Shown here: in pieces, positions 1 to 8,054 of the stretch
Numbering within the stretch: position 1 is the first letter of the stretch
How the letters are laid out: each line of letters starts with the position of its first letter
From: Bacteroidales bacterium
GTDB lineage: Bacteria; Bacteroidota; Bacteroidia; Bacteroidales; JAADGE01
NCBI GenBank assembly: GCA_024762915.1
Contig: JANTGL010000011.1
Location: 1 to 20,012, forward strand
DNA: 20,012 nt
Direction: 5' to 3'
The notes under the pieces: generated by a model
The model's input: the letters and a program-made list of their open reading frames with translations, nothing else
Told to the model about the DNA's origin: nothing
Database searches by the model: none
Made by a program: the position numbers and the translations under genes

Positions 1-637
1 CATGATAACCGATACCTCCGATAATAATCAAAGCCATTACCGTATATTTGATAATCGCATTCATTCCGATTAAACTCGAATCATAAGTTGAAAATCCTGC
101 ATTACAAAAGGCAGATACCGAATGAAAAATACCCTGATGAATTGATTCCCAAAACGTATTTCCCATAAAAAAAAAACCAATGCTTAAAAAAACGGCTCCG
201 ATAATCTCGGTAATAAACGTTATTCTTAAAATAAATCTTAAAATATCATGAATATCGTGTAAAGACGTATTTTCCTGTGTTCTGAAAAAAGAAATTTTGT
301 GTTTTAAACTGATTTTTCCTCTCACGGCGAGAATAAAAGATGAACTTAATGTCATTATTCCGATGGCTCCCAATTGCATTAACAATAATAACACAAGTTC
401 TCCCTGCCAATTAAACCCGGAAGTATTAACCGTTGTCAATCCTGTTACACATACCGCTGATGTTGATGTAAATAAGCTGTCAATAAACGATATTCCGTTT
501 TGATGATGAACAAAGGGTAAGTTTAAGGAAAATGTACCGAGACTTATTAAAATCAAAAATGATAAGATTAAGTATTGCCACGGATTTAATCTGATATGAG
601 ATAGTTTTGATTTCAACTTGCAGAAATTATCTGACAA
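1..637 (-). CDS. KtrB/TrkH-family potassium-transport membrane subunit, N-terminal part (cut by left edge)
   Basis: Ion-conducting subunit of a Trk/Ktr potassium uptake system in the inner membrane; family members work with a cytosolic RCK subunit, which is not in this window. About 212 codons are visible. After a short basic N-terminus comes a first membrane helix starting at LNPWQYLILSFL, then the first pore loop with the selectivity-filter stretch TSTSAVCVTGLTTV, a further hydrophobic helix, a basic cytosolic loop and a second pore loop HSVSAFCNAGFS. The frame is still open at base 1, so two of the four pore repeats are missing. No ATG exists in frame after the upstream stop. The likeliest start is TTG at 637 (protein MSDNFCKLKSK), because it places the first helix where KtrB proteins have it; TTG at 652 is the alternative. 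It lies 42 bases after the amidase stop and may be co-transcribed. KtrB is favoured over TrkH because the N-terminus is short. Confidence 0.88.
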   Translation of the reverse strand, partial: MSDNFCKLKSKLSHIRLNPWQYLILSFLILISLGTFSLNLPFVHHQNGISFIDSLFTSTSAVCVTGLTTVNTSGFNWQGELVLLLLMQLGAIGIMTLSSSFILAVRGKISLKHKISFFRTQENTSLHDIHDILRFILRITFITEIIGAVFLSIGFFFMGNTFWESIHQGIFHSVSAFCNAGFSTYDSSLIGMNAIIKYTVMALIIIGGIGYH

Positions 638-679
638 AATTAAACGAAACAAGTTACAAAAAAGTAAAAATTCTTGAAT

Positions 680-1888
680 TTATTTTAACAAAGCATCTTT
701 TAATCCGAGATAAATCCAATTTGCTAATGCCTGTCGATTATCGGGAAGAATGATTCTTCTTTGATCGTAGGTATTTCGAATATTTCCTAATTCAATAAAA
801 ACAGCTGTCGGTAAGGTGTGCTTTAAAATATAAAGATCTCTCGTCGAAACGGTTCCGTGATATCCCCTGCCCTTTTGGACTTTTCGATATTTTTCGTCAA
901 ATTTTTTATTAATTGCAAGAGCTGTTTTTTCGCCGCTTCTACTGTTAAAATAATGATAGAAAAAAACATCTTGTCGCTTTTGATAACTTCTGGAATCAAC
1001 ATGTATCACAATGGCAGTTTGGCTTTTAACGCCTAATTTCTTGTGCTTTCGATAATATTCATTAATATCATCACAGCGCTGTTTTAAACGTTTAAGTTGG
1101 TTTTTCGGTAACACTTTACCTTTAATACTTTTCTCATCTTTATCGCATTTCAAATAGTGCTCTTTGCGAATTCCGTCATTCGGGTCACGAATTAAAATAT
1201 AAACGGTAGCATTGTGTTGAATCAAATTTCTGGCTAATCTTAAAGCAACATCATAAGCATATTCGTCCTCACAGAGTGTATGTTTTTTTCCGATGTATCT
1301 GGCGCCCGGATCCGGGCCTCCGTGTCCGCTCACAACATAAAATACTCTGTTTTTCAGTAAATTATCTTCAATTTCAACCTTTTGATTTTCTTTACCGAAC
1401 AGAGTAACGGTTTTTATTCCGAGATTTTTTTTCTTTTTCTCAATTTTTTCAACATTAGAAATACTGTTCGGACATTTAAACATTCCGTACGGAACCCATA
1501 GTATTTTTGAATCTGAATAAAGAGTTTTCCGGAGATTTTCTTTTAAAACCAGTTCATTATAAGCTTTTATTTGTATAGCCAGGTCATAATCAGTATTTCC
1601 GATTGTTGAACGTATGCTTTTTCCGTTATAGTCATAAATTAAAATCGGTAACTTATACTCCTTATCAAAATACAATTGATCCGTTCTGTTTAAATTATTT
1701 AGTTTAAGAAATTCAGTCATATTACACGCATTATCATCTAAATGAAAACGACGTAAAAAAGCATAAGACCCTTCGCCTTTTAAAGGTGTTTTTTGAAGAT
1801 AATACGGATTTTGAGCTTCAGAAATTTCACCGAAGAAGAAAAAAATGATAATAATAAGTCTTATTTTTCTATTAAGTTTTAAGTACAT
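680..1888 (-). CDS. Secreted N-acetylmuramoyl-L-alanine amidase (Amidase_3) with LysM-like segment
   Basis: Zinc amidase that cuts the bond between N-acetylmuramic acid and the stem peptide in peptidoglycan; it should act in the periplasm. The ATG at 1888 gives 402 residues with a signal peptide (basic start, run of Ile/Phe, SEA-Q cleavage near residue 25). Residues about 38-82 resemble a LysM domain (YAFLRRFHL ... FLKLNNLN ... KEYKLPI), which would bind glycan. The catalytic domain fills about 180-402: SGHGG with zinc ligand H189, CEDEY with a glutamate ligand near 207-209, IHVDS with H296, and FIELGN with catalytic Glu 366. The open frame extends 12 codons further to a TTG at 1924, but that codon lies inside the terminator of the preceding gene and would spoil the signal peptide, so I reject it. 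Family assignment is firm; the LysM part is tentative. Confidence 0.9.
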   Translation of the reverse strand: MYLKLNRKIRLIIIIFFFFGEISEAQNPYYLQKTPLKGEGSYAFLRRFHLDDNACNMTEFLKLNNLNRTDQLYFDKEYKLPILIYDYNGKSIRSTIGNTDYDLAIQIKAYNELVLKENLRKTLYSDSKILWVPYGMFKCPNSISNVEKIEKKKKNLGIKTVTLFGKENQKVEIEDNLLKNRVFYVVSGHGGPDPGARYIGKKHTLCEDEYAYDVALRLARNLIQHNATVYILIRDPNDGIRKEHYLKCDKDEKSIKGKVLPKNQLKRLKQRCDDINEYYRKHKKLGVKSQTAIVIHVDSRSYQKRQDVFFYHYFNSRSGEKTALAINKKFDEKYRKVQKGRGYHGTVSTRDLYILKHTLPTAVFIELGNIRNTYDQRRIILPDNRQALANWIYLGLKDALLK

Positions 1889-1903
1889 TTCGGAGGATAA
1901 AAA

Positions 1904-1942
1904 TAAAAAAAAATCCCGAAACAAACATCGTGCTTCGGGATT
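1904..1942 (-). terminator. Rho-independent terminator after the TPR gene
   Basis: A perfect 9-bp stem (AATCCCGAA paired with TTCGGGATT; arms at 1934-1942 and 1912-1920 on this strand's template) encloses a 13-base loop. On the minus strand it is followed directly by a run of eight to nine T. It begins about 20 bases after the TPR gene stop. The T-run ends only about 15 bases before the amidase ATG at 1888, so amidase expression needs either read-through or a promoter overlapping this hairpin. Confidence 0.88.
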
Positions 1943-1962
1943 ATATGATTTATTTCATTAAT

Positions 1963-3723
1963 TTAGTATCTTACTTTCGTAGATTCGTTAATCCAACAAC
2001 CTACAGTATATGTTTTCCCGGCAGTCCATGTAAGCATAAATCCTTCTTCGGAACTCGGAAAACGAGAACTGTATTTCCCGATTAATTTATTAGCTTCTTC
2101 GGCTACACTCGGATCAATTGATTTTGCTTTATATAATTTATCAACGGCAACCCAATATACAGCTTGTTTTTCAAATTTAGTCGTTCCGCAATTATTAGCA
2201 CTTCCGGCATACATTTTAGCAATTAAAATATAGGGTTTTCCGTAATTTTCTTTCAAACCGGCAGCTTTTAGAGCTAATGAACGTGCATTGCTTAATTTAT
2301 TTTGAGCATAAGCAACAACGGCAGCATAATAATAATATTCGGCTTTTTGTTCGGCATTTTCTTCTTGTGTATAAGCTTCTTCAAAATATTTGGCAGCATC
2401 ATCATAATTTTTCTTTTTTAGATGGAATAATGCTAAACGGAATGCCGCACTTGCAGAAGGTTCCTTTTTATATAATGCGGTTGCAGCTTGTCCGTAAAAA
2501 TCATCATCGGTACATTCTTTCCATGATAAAATACCTGTTACAGTTTTCAACCATTCTTTATCGCCTTTATTTTTATCGAAATGCGATTTGAATGCAGGAA
2601 TTAAATATTCACATTTAGAATATTCCGAACTGGCAAATTTCTTAGTTACATATTCCGAAACTTTATCATTATTGGCAGCAATTTTTCCCCAATTTGAAAT
2701 TTTCTTTTGATTCGGAGATTTCTTTGCTTTTTCTTTTGTAATATAAGCATTCATTTTATCTGAATTCTTTTTCAAAGCATCCGTAGAAATATTATAATCG
2801 TCAACCAATTCATCGGCACCGATTTTTTCTGCTTTAATCATATCGAAAGCAGCATCAAAGAAATCTTTTACAATTGCAAAATTTGAATTTTCTTTTTCTG
2901 TTTCAACAGATTGTTTTAATAATGAATAGGCTTGATCCAAAGCTGAATCTTTTCTGTATTTATAAACATAGCTTCCTTTTTTCCCTGTTAAATATCCTGT
3001 TCCGTAATACTTATCATTCCCTAAATATTTAATTCTTTGATCGTAAATCATTAATAAAGTATCAATCCACAATTCTCTTTCGGCTACAATTTCTTTTTGT
3101 TTATCTGCTAATTTTTTAGCATCATCATATTTTTTTGCCTTTTGAGCAGCTCGTGCATCTTCACCCAATTTTACAGCTTCATTCGTTACCATTTTAATTT
3201 TTGTTCGCAACAAAACATCACCTTTCGAATATTGGTTTTTAAATTTCGGATAATACTTATACATTTCTCTCCAAAATCCGCAAGCCGCTTTATAGTCTTT
3301 ACGTTTTAAACTTTGTTTCAGATTTGAATAAGTCATCAAACATTCATTTTTATCAATTCCGTATTGGTCGTTTTTACCGAGAAATATTTTCATATCGGTA
3401 ACATGACTCTTTAAAATAGTCTCCAATTCAGCTAATTTCCCGTCTTTTTCAAGAGATTTTAACTCTTTAAATTCAAAAATTTTCAGATTATCTTCCGTTG
3501 CTCCGCCAAATTTAAATACATCAACATCTTCTAAACCGTCTTTTAATTTTTTATATTGATCTCTGAACAGTTGAATATTATCCGAGGTAACAGCTGTACT
3601 GCCGTCCGTTTTATATTCCGTTAGTAAGGCCGTGTATTTAGTTTTAAAAATCTCTTCAGGAGTTTGAGCATTCATATTAAATGCCAAAAACAAACTCACA
3701 ATTGCAAAAACATACTTTTTCAT
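1963..3723 (-). CDS. Secreted tetratricopeptide-repeat protein
   Basis: Exported protein of 586 residues with no recognisable enzyme motif. The chosen ATG at 3723 gives a clean signal peptide (MKKYVFAIVSLFLAFNMNAQ, cleavage before Gln). An in-frame ATG 45 bases upstream at 3768 would bury that signal behind 15 polar residues and is less likely. Most of the chain is Lys/Glu-rich and probably helical. Around residues 425-515 there are at least two TPR-type repeats (AFRLALFHLKKKNYDDAAKYF, YYYAAVVAYAQNKLSNARSLAL), which suggests a scaffold for protein-protein contacts in the periplasm or at the outer membrane. It follows the outer-membrane barrel gene with only 64 bases between them and is the last gene before a strong terminator, so coaX, barrel and TPR genes probably form one transcript. 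The specific role is unknown. Confidence 0.82.
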   Translation of the reverse strand: MKKYVFAIVSLFLAFNMNAQTPEEIFKTKYTALLTEYKTDGSTAVTSDNIQLFRDQYKKLKDGLEDVDVFKFGGATEDNLKIFEFKELKSLEKDGKLAELETILKSHVTDMKIFLGKNDQYGIDKNECLMTYSNLKQSLKRKDYKAACGFWREMYKYYPKFKNQYSKGDVLLRTKIKMVTNEAVKLGEDARAAQKAKKYDDAKKLADKQKEIVAERELWIDTLLMIYDQRIKYLGNDKYYGTGYLTGKKGSYVYKYRKDSALDQAYSLLKQSVETEKENSNFAIVKDFFDAAFDMIKAEKIGADELVDDYNISTDALKKNSDKMNAYITKEKAKKSPNQKKISNWGKIAANNDKVSEYVTKKFASSEYSKCEYLIPAFKSHFDKNKGDKEWLKTVTGILSWKECTDDDFYGQAATALYKKEPSASAAFRLALFHLKKKNYDDAAKYFEEAYTQEENAEQKAEYYYYAAVVAYAQNKLSNARSLALKAAGLKENYGKPYILIAKMYAGSANNCGTTKFEKQAVYWVAVDKLYKAKSIDPSVAEEANKLIGKYSSRFPSSEEGFMLTWTAGKTYTVGCWINESTKVRY

Positions 3724-3787
3724 TTTTCTTGTAATTTGATAATAATTTAATTTATTTATATAATTCATTAATTGTGCCGGAATTATC

Positions 3788-5059
3788 TTAGAAAAATCGT
3801 CTCCTGATAAACCAACGGTCGGTTAAATTTATGTTAAAATTAATTGAATAATAATTTTCTTGTAATAAGTCATTTTCAATTGTTCCTTTTTGTCCGATTT
3901 CAAATCCGATATTTAATTTTGCTCCGAGTTTTGTCGGTATTCCAACACCAAAATTAATTCCGTAATCTTTTATTTGTGTATTATTTAATAAAACTTCAGA
4001 ATTTGTATAATGTCCTCCTAATCGCCAATTAAGTGTTTTGAAAAAATCTTTCGATATATAATTATTCGTATATTCTACACCGAAAGCAAATGAACTTGAA
4101 TTAGTCAAACTGCTTGGTTTTTCATTAAAAAATAAGACATCGTTCCAATTTGCTCTTTTATAATCCGCCCCAAAAATAAACTTTTTTGTTAAAAAAGAAA
4201 AACCGATGCCGTATGAAGTCGGCATTTGAATTGTTCCGTTTGTTAAAGTATCATTCATAATAGTATCGGAAATCGGATAATCGGATGCAGGATTAATCGT
4301 TCGTGAAATATATCTTGTTCTGAATGTATTCAAATCAGTTTTATTTTCATAAAAACCTCCGACGGTAAAACTATATTTTTTAAATATTGAATCCGTATAT
4401 TGTATTCCGTAACGAATATGAAAATCTTTTACTTTAGTATTTGTTAAACTAAATACATAAGAAGAATATCCTTGTTCATTTTGAGCAGATTCTGTACGGT
4501 ATAATAAAGGTCCGAACAAATACGATGCATTAAATCCGATTGATAATCCTTTATAAACAAATGCATTTCCGAAATACAAATCCGTAATTCCGCCTTCACC
4601 GGCATATTTATTATTAAAATGAGAAGTGTAATCACCTAATGAAACAGAATCTGAAGTAATGATATTATAGCTTACCGAACTCATCGGATTCATACCGAAA
4701 CTCATTCCCCAATATTTATTAACTCTTAAAGCAGCATTAATTGAGTTTAATTTAAAATCGTAGTCAACCACTTTATCATTTGTAACAGAATAATCTGTTC
4801 TTTTTGCATTAAATCCGGTTTGAAACAGAAATACTTTATTCGGAATTCCTGAGTAAGAGGCGGGATTTGACGGATTAATTTCATACGGCAAGCGTAAACC
4901 AAGTGCGATACCACCCATTCCGTTTGACCTCCCAATTTTAAGAGTTTCGATATTTCCGATTCCGAAACGAGAATAGGGTGAGCCCAAATTGACTTGAGCA
5001 TGCAAACTAATAATTGACAAAAAGAAAATTGTCGCTGTTAATAAAAATTTATTTCGCAT
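3788..5059 (-). CDS. Outer-membrane beta-barrel protein
   Basis: A 423-residue exported protein with a signal peptide (MRNKFLLTATIFFLSIISLHAQ) and a mature part rich in alternating aromatic and polar residues ending in a C-terminal Phe, as expected for an outer-membrane barrel. The mature N-terminus NLGSPYSRFGIGNIE and the following GGIALGLR ... INPSNPASY pattern belong to a Bacteroidota family of OmpP1/FadL-like barrels often found beside coaX. From this resemblance I infer a transport or porin-like role; the substrate is unknown. The start ATG overlaps the end of coaX by 11 bases (5049-5059), implying translational coupling, and the TPR gene follows. No unusual composition is seen. Confidence 0.82.
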   Translation of the reverse strand: MRNKFLLTATIFFLSIISLHAQVNLGSPYSRFGIGNIETLKIGRSNGMGGIALGLRLPYEINPSNPASYSGIPNKVFLFQTGFNAKRTDYSVTNDKVVDYDFKLNSINAALRVNKYWGMSFGMNPMSSVSYNIITSDSVSLGDYTSHFNNKYAGEGGITDLYFGNAFVYKGLSIGFNASYLFGPLLYRTESAQNEQGYSSYVFSLTNTKVKDFHIRYGIQYTDSIFKKYSFTVGGFYENKTDLNTFRTRYISRTINPASDYPISDTIMNDTLTNGTIQMPTSYGIGFSFLTKKFIFGADYKRANWNDVLFFNEKPSSLTNSSSFAFGVEYTNNYISKDFFKTLNWRLGGHYTNSEVLLNNTQIKDYGINFGVGIPTKLGAKLNIGFEIGQKGTIENDLLQENYYSINFNINLTDRWFIRRRFF

Positions 5060-5792
5060 TATATTTTAAAATTATGTTTAAACCGATTAAAACTAAATTC
5101 GGTTCTGCAAATATTTGTTTTTTTAGTCTTCTTTCAAAGAAAAACGTATCACCGCCGGTAAATGTTACTTTTAAATTCGTATATTTTTCGGAAAATCGAT
5201 TAATGCAACCTTCAATTTCATACAAAATTCCGTTTTGAACACCTGAATGTATAGAATCTTTGGTATTCTGTCCTAAAATATTCTCAAAATCCTCAGAGAT
5301 TTCAATTTTCGGTAATTTATCCGTAAAATGATTTAATGCTTTATATCTCATTTCCAAACCCGGTGCTATGCTTCCTCCCAAATATTCTTTTCCGGCATTC
5401 ATAAAATCAACCGTAAGTGCCGTCCCCGCATCAAATACCAAAACGTTTCTATTCGGAAAAATATTGCCGGCAGCTATTATTCCCGCCAAACGATCTTTCC
5501 CTAATGTTTTTGGTGTTTCATATAAATTATTAATCGGAACAGGTGTTTCATCATTAAAAAAGATATAATTTTGAAACAAATCCCTAATCAAATTTCTCAA
5601 TTTTTGATCTTCTTTTTTAACGGAAGAAAGTATAAAATTCTTAATTTCAGGATATTGCTGTTTTAGTTTTACAATTTCTTCCGATGTTTTTTCAGATTTC
5701 TCATTTTTAAATGATCGTTTATTTATAAGAATATTCTTATCGAAAACGGCCAATTTTGTAAATGAATTTCCTATATCCGTAATCAGATTCAT
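5049..5792 (-). CDS. coaX: Type III pantothenate kinase
   Basis: Phosphorylates pantothenate at the first committed step of coenzyme A synthesis, in the cytosol. The 247-residue length is normal for the family. It has the ASKHA-fold signatures: the N-terminal phosphate-binding DIGNS at residues 6-10, then DRLAGIIAAGN, then VFDAGTALTVD followed by YLGGSIAPGLEMR, and near the end TGGD. The CoaX type uses a monovalent cation and is insensitive to CoA feedback, as known for the family. The start ATG at 5792 places DIGNS exactly where homologues have it. The last four codons overlap the start of the outer-membrane barrel gene. Upstream on the same strand is the terminator of the small repeat protein, so a promoter should lie between 5793 and 5835; I see no clear consensus there. 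Confidence 0.95.
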   Translation of the reverse strand: MNLITDIGNSFTKLAVFDKNILINKRSFKNEKSEKTSEEIVKLKQQYPEIKNFILSSVKKEDQKLRNLIRDLFQNYIFFNDETPVPINNLYETPKTLGKDRLAGIIAAGNIFPNRNVLVFDAGTALTVDFMNAGKEYLGGSIAPGLEMRYKALNHFTDKLPKIEISEDFENILGQNTKDSIHSGVQNGILYEIEGCINRFSEKYTNLKVTFTGGDTFFFERRLKKQIFAEPNLVLIGLNIILKYNAK

Positions 5793-5834
5793 AAACAGAA
5801 GAAATTGTTTTTTGAATTTTAAAACTGCGAAGAT

Positions 5835-5869
5835 ATAAAAAAGGCATTGACTTAAAAAAAATCAATGCC
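5835..5869 (-). terminator. Rho-independent terminator after the YDYQA-repeat gene
   Basis: An 8-bp stem GGCATTGA / TCAATGCC (arms 5862-5869 and 5843-5850) is followed on the minus strand by six T. It lies 24 bases after the stop of the small secreted repeat protein. The loop contains a run of T, so the hairpin could also work weakly on the plus strand, where no gene needs it. It separates the repeat-protein gene from coaX. Confidence 0.85.
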
Positions 5870-5892
5870 CTATTTTTAACATATTGCTTTTT

Positions 5893-6267
5893 CTAGTACA
5901 TTAAATGCATTTTTGACTTGTTATTCCACCCGGCTTGATAGTCATAATCAACAAAATAAATTTTTAAATCTGCCTGATAATCATAATCCGTAAAAAATAT
6001 TTTTTTATCCGCTTGATAATCATAATCGGTAAAATACCATTTTCCGTCATCATTTGCCTGATAATCGTATTTTACTTTATAAACTTTTAAATCTGCCTGA
6101 TAATCATAATCGCAAACAAATACTTTTATATCTGCCTGATAATCATAATCGCAAACAAATACTTTTGTTCCTTTCCCGGATACATTAAAAACATTTTTTT
6201 CTGCAGGAATAGCAGAGCTGAATATCATCCAAGAAAAAAATAATATCAAAATGTAAATTTTCTTCAT
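5893..6267 (-). CDS. Small secreted YDYQA-repeat protein, probable 7(1) septoil-knot (DUF6150) family
   Basis: A 124-residue protein with a signal peptide (MKKIYILILFFSWMIFSSAIPA) and six imperfect repeats of about 13 residues. Each has the core YDYQA preceded by a beta-prone stretch: CDYDYQADIKVFV, CDYDYQADLKVYK, VKYDYQANDDGKWYF, TDYDYQADKKIFF, TDYDYQADLKIYF and VDYDYQAGW. The third repeat carries a DDGKW insertion. The chain ends NNKSKMHLMY. Repeat spacing, the central W-containing insertion and the AGW...NKSK-HL-Y ending match what I remember of the DUF6150 family, whose fold is a deeply knotted 7(1) torus knot. That assignment is from memory. Function is unknown and location is periplasmic or extracellular. 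Two Cys occur at equivalent positions of the first two repeats. It is flanked by its own terminator and sits 68 bases after the MBL hydrolase gene. Confidence 0.85.
   Translation of the reverse strand: MKKIYILILFFSWMIFSSAIPAEKNVFNVSGKGTKVFVCDYDYQADIKVFVCDYDYQADLKVYKVKYDYQANDDGKWYFTDYDYQADKKIFFTDYDYQADLKIYFVDYDYQAGWNNKSKMHLMY
6092..6166 (-). repeat. 39-base tandem duplication inside the YDYQA-repeat gene
   Basis: Two adjacent units with a period of exactly 39 bases are identical over 36 bases (6092-6127 and 6131-6166). They encode the first two protein repeats (CDYDYQAD plus the following strand). The other repeats of the gene share the motif but differ at many bases. One unit therefore looks recently duplicated or homogenised, and the change keeps the reading frame. 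Confidence 0.9.
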
Positions 6268-6335
6268 GATTAAAGATTTAGTGAATTATCTTTTTATATG
6301 ATGCATAATATACGACAATTTCATAAATTAATATG

Positions 6336-7181
6336 TTAATTATTCATAAATTCTTCCAAAGTAAAGGTATTTTTTACTTTTACGCCTTTTTCTGTCATTT
6401 CCAAACTGCAACATTCATTATAAAGGTCGTGTTCAAAAAACAGTATTTGATTTTCGTTAATTGCTTCCCTAAAAAACCGTTCTTTATCTTTTAAGGTAAT
6501 CAAGGGTTGTGTATCGTAACCCATAATATAAGGCATCGGAATATGTGCCGTTGAAGGAAATAAATCTGCTCCGAAAACAATCTTTTTATCCTTAAAAGTT
6601 ATGTAAGGAATCATTTGTCCGACCGTGTGTCCGTTATAAATTTTCACTTCAATTCCGGGAATTATTTCACCCTCTTCTTTTATAAGATTAAGACAATTAT
6701 GTTTCTGCAAAGGCAAGAAATTTTCAGGTAAAAATGATGCTTTTTCTCTTCTGTTCGGATTTACGGCCAAATCCCAATGTGTTTTACTGATGTGACAGGT
6801 TGCATTCGGAAAAGTGGGAACAAGTTCTCTATTATTATTATACTTAACTGCACCGCCGACATGATCAAAATGTAAATGTGTGAGGATAACATCCGTAATA
6901 TCTTCAAAATTGAAACCGTTTTTCTTTAAAGATTTCTCTAAAGTATCATTTCCGTTCGGATAATAATAGGAGAAAAATTTTGCACTTTGTTTATCTCCCA
7001 TACCGGTATCAATCAATATTTTACGATTATCAGTTTCAACTAACATACAACGCATGGCCCAATTTGCAAGGTTATTTTCATCGGCAGGATATAATTTTTG
7101 CCACAATACTTTCGGTACGACACCAAACATGGCTCCGCCGTCAAGTTTTAAATTTCCTGTTTCAATTTTATATAAATTCAT
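6336..7181 (-). CDS. MBL-fold metallo-hydrolase
   Basis: Cytosolic metallo-beta-lactamase-fold hydrolase of 281 residues without a signal peptide. The dinuclear metal site is complete: THLHFDH gives H102, H104, D106 and H107; NGHTVGQ gives H185; FGADLF gives D206; FEHD gives H251. Overall length and layout resemble the lactonase-like group of the superfamily (the branch that includes quorum-quenching lactonases and related hydrolases), but substrate cannot be told from sequence. It is divergent from the alpha/beta hydrolase at 7254 with a 72-base shared promoter region, and is followed by the YDYQA-repeat gene on the same strand. The pairing of two small-molecule hydrolases back to back hints at related metabolism, but this is inference only. 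Confidence 0.88.
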   Translation of the reverse strand: MNLYKIETGNLKLDGGAMFGVVPKVLWQKLYPADENNLANWAMRCMLVETDNRKILIDTGMGDKQSAKFFSYYYPNGNDTLEKSLKKNGFNFEDITDVILTHLHFDHVGGAVKYNNNRELVPTFPNATCHISKTHWDLAVNPNRREKASFLPENFLPLQKHNCLNLIKEEGEIIPGIEVKIYNGHTVGQMIPYITFKDKKIVFGADLFPSTAHIPMPYIMGYDTQPLITLKDKERFFREAINENQILFFEHDLYNECCSLEMTEKGVKVKNTFTLEEFMNN

Positions 7182-7203
7182 GTATTTATTTTTAATATTT
7201 TAA

Positions 7204-7211
7204 TATATTTG
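7204..7211 (+). promoter_or_regulatory. Candidate -7 element for the alpha/beta hydrolase gene
   Basis: TATATTTG matches the Bacteroidota -7 consensus TAnnTTTG and would place transcription start near 7218, about 35 bases before the ATG at 7254. No TTG-type -33 element is evident at the usual distance, and the region is very AT-rich, so a chance match is possible. Confidence 0.35.
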
Positions 7212-7253
7212 TTTAATCTGTATAAGTTTAACTTTTTAATCTTTATATTCATA

Positions 7254-8054
7254 ATGGAGAAACAAATATATAACAATAATCTTAAAATAAATTACCGAAT
7301 TGAAGGTGTCGGGAATTCCGTTGTTTTAATTCACGGTTTTTTGGAAACATCAGAAACTTGGTCAGATTTCAGCAAAGATTTATCGGCTAATTATCAGGTA
7401 ATATCAATTGATTTACCCGGTCACGGGAAAAGCGAACTTTATGATGAACCTTTTACCATGTGCAAATATGCAGGAAGTATTTATGCTGTTTTAAATTTTG
7501 AAAACATCTCAAAAACAATTATTATCGGTCATTCATTTGGCGGATATGTTGCTCTGGCATTTGCCGAAAATTATCCGTTTATGCAAGCCGGATTATGTTT
7601 ATTTCATTCTTCTCCTTTTGCCGACAGTAAAGAAAAGAAGAAAATACGACTTGAAACGATTGAACAAATAAAAACCGGAAATAAAAATATCATTTGTAAA
7701 AATCATTCAAAAGCCGTATACGGAGAAGATAATATTGACAATTTTAAAACTGAAATAAAAAAAGGTGAACTGATTGCGAAATCGATATCGGAAGAAGGTA
7801 TTATTGCTTCAATATTATCAATGATGAACAGAAAAGACCGAAATTTTGTGTTAAATGAATATGAAGAACCTTTTTTATATATTCTGGGCAGAAAAGACCG
7901 ATTCATCACTGAAAGCATTATTAATCAATTAGATATACCCAAGACAGGGAGATTTGAAATTTTAGAAAATTCGGGACACATGGGAATGACAGAGGAAAAA
8001 GAAAAATCATTAAAACTTATAAGAAACCTTTGCAGAGAGGTTTACGGTGAATAG
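7254..8054 (+). CDS. Alpha/beta-fold hydrolase
   Basis: Cytosolic serine hydrolase of 266 residues. It has the oxyanion region LIHGFLE (25-31) and LPGHGKSEL, the nucleophile elbow GHSFGG with Ser 94, an acid residue in LGRKDRF (Asp 215) and the catalytic His in NSGHMG (His 242), so the triad is complete. The substrate is not predictable; the size and lid region fit the general esterase/MenH-like group. The start ATG at 7254 is preferred over the open frame from TTG at 7209, because homologues begin close to the first strand and the upstream residues are only translated AT-rich DNA. Its stop TAG (8052-8054) touches the stop of the convergent small Cys protein, with no base between them and no visible terminator. 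Confidence 0.88.
   Translation: MEKQIYNNNLKINYRIEGVGNSVVLIHGFLETSETWSDFSKDLSANYQVISIDLPGHGKSELYDEPFTMCKYAGSIYAVLNFENISKTIIIGHSFGGYVALAFAENYPFMQAGLCLFHSSPFADSKEKKKIRLETIEQIKTGNKNIICKNHSKAVYGEDNIDNFKTEIKKGELIAKSISEEGIIASILSMMNRKDRNFVLNEYEEPFLYILGRKDRFITESIINQLDIPKTGRFEILENSGHMGMTEEKEKSLKLIRNLCREVYGE

Noticed and set aside
1889..1924. Upstream TTG start for the amidase
   Set aside because: It lies in the terminator of the preceding gene and would place 12 extra residues before a good signal peptide.
3724..3768. Start of the TPR protein at the upstream ATG (3768)
   Set aside because: The second ATG gives a standard MKK signal peptide; the first would prefix it with 15 polar residues. It is kept only as an alternative.
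5893..6267. CRISPR-like 39-base periodicity
   Set aside because: The repeats are coding, contiguous and without unique spacers, and no cas gene is nearby.
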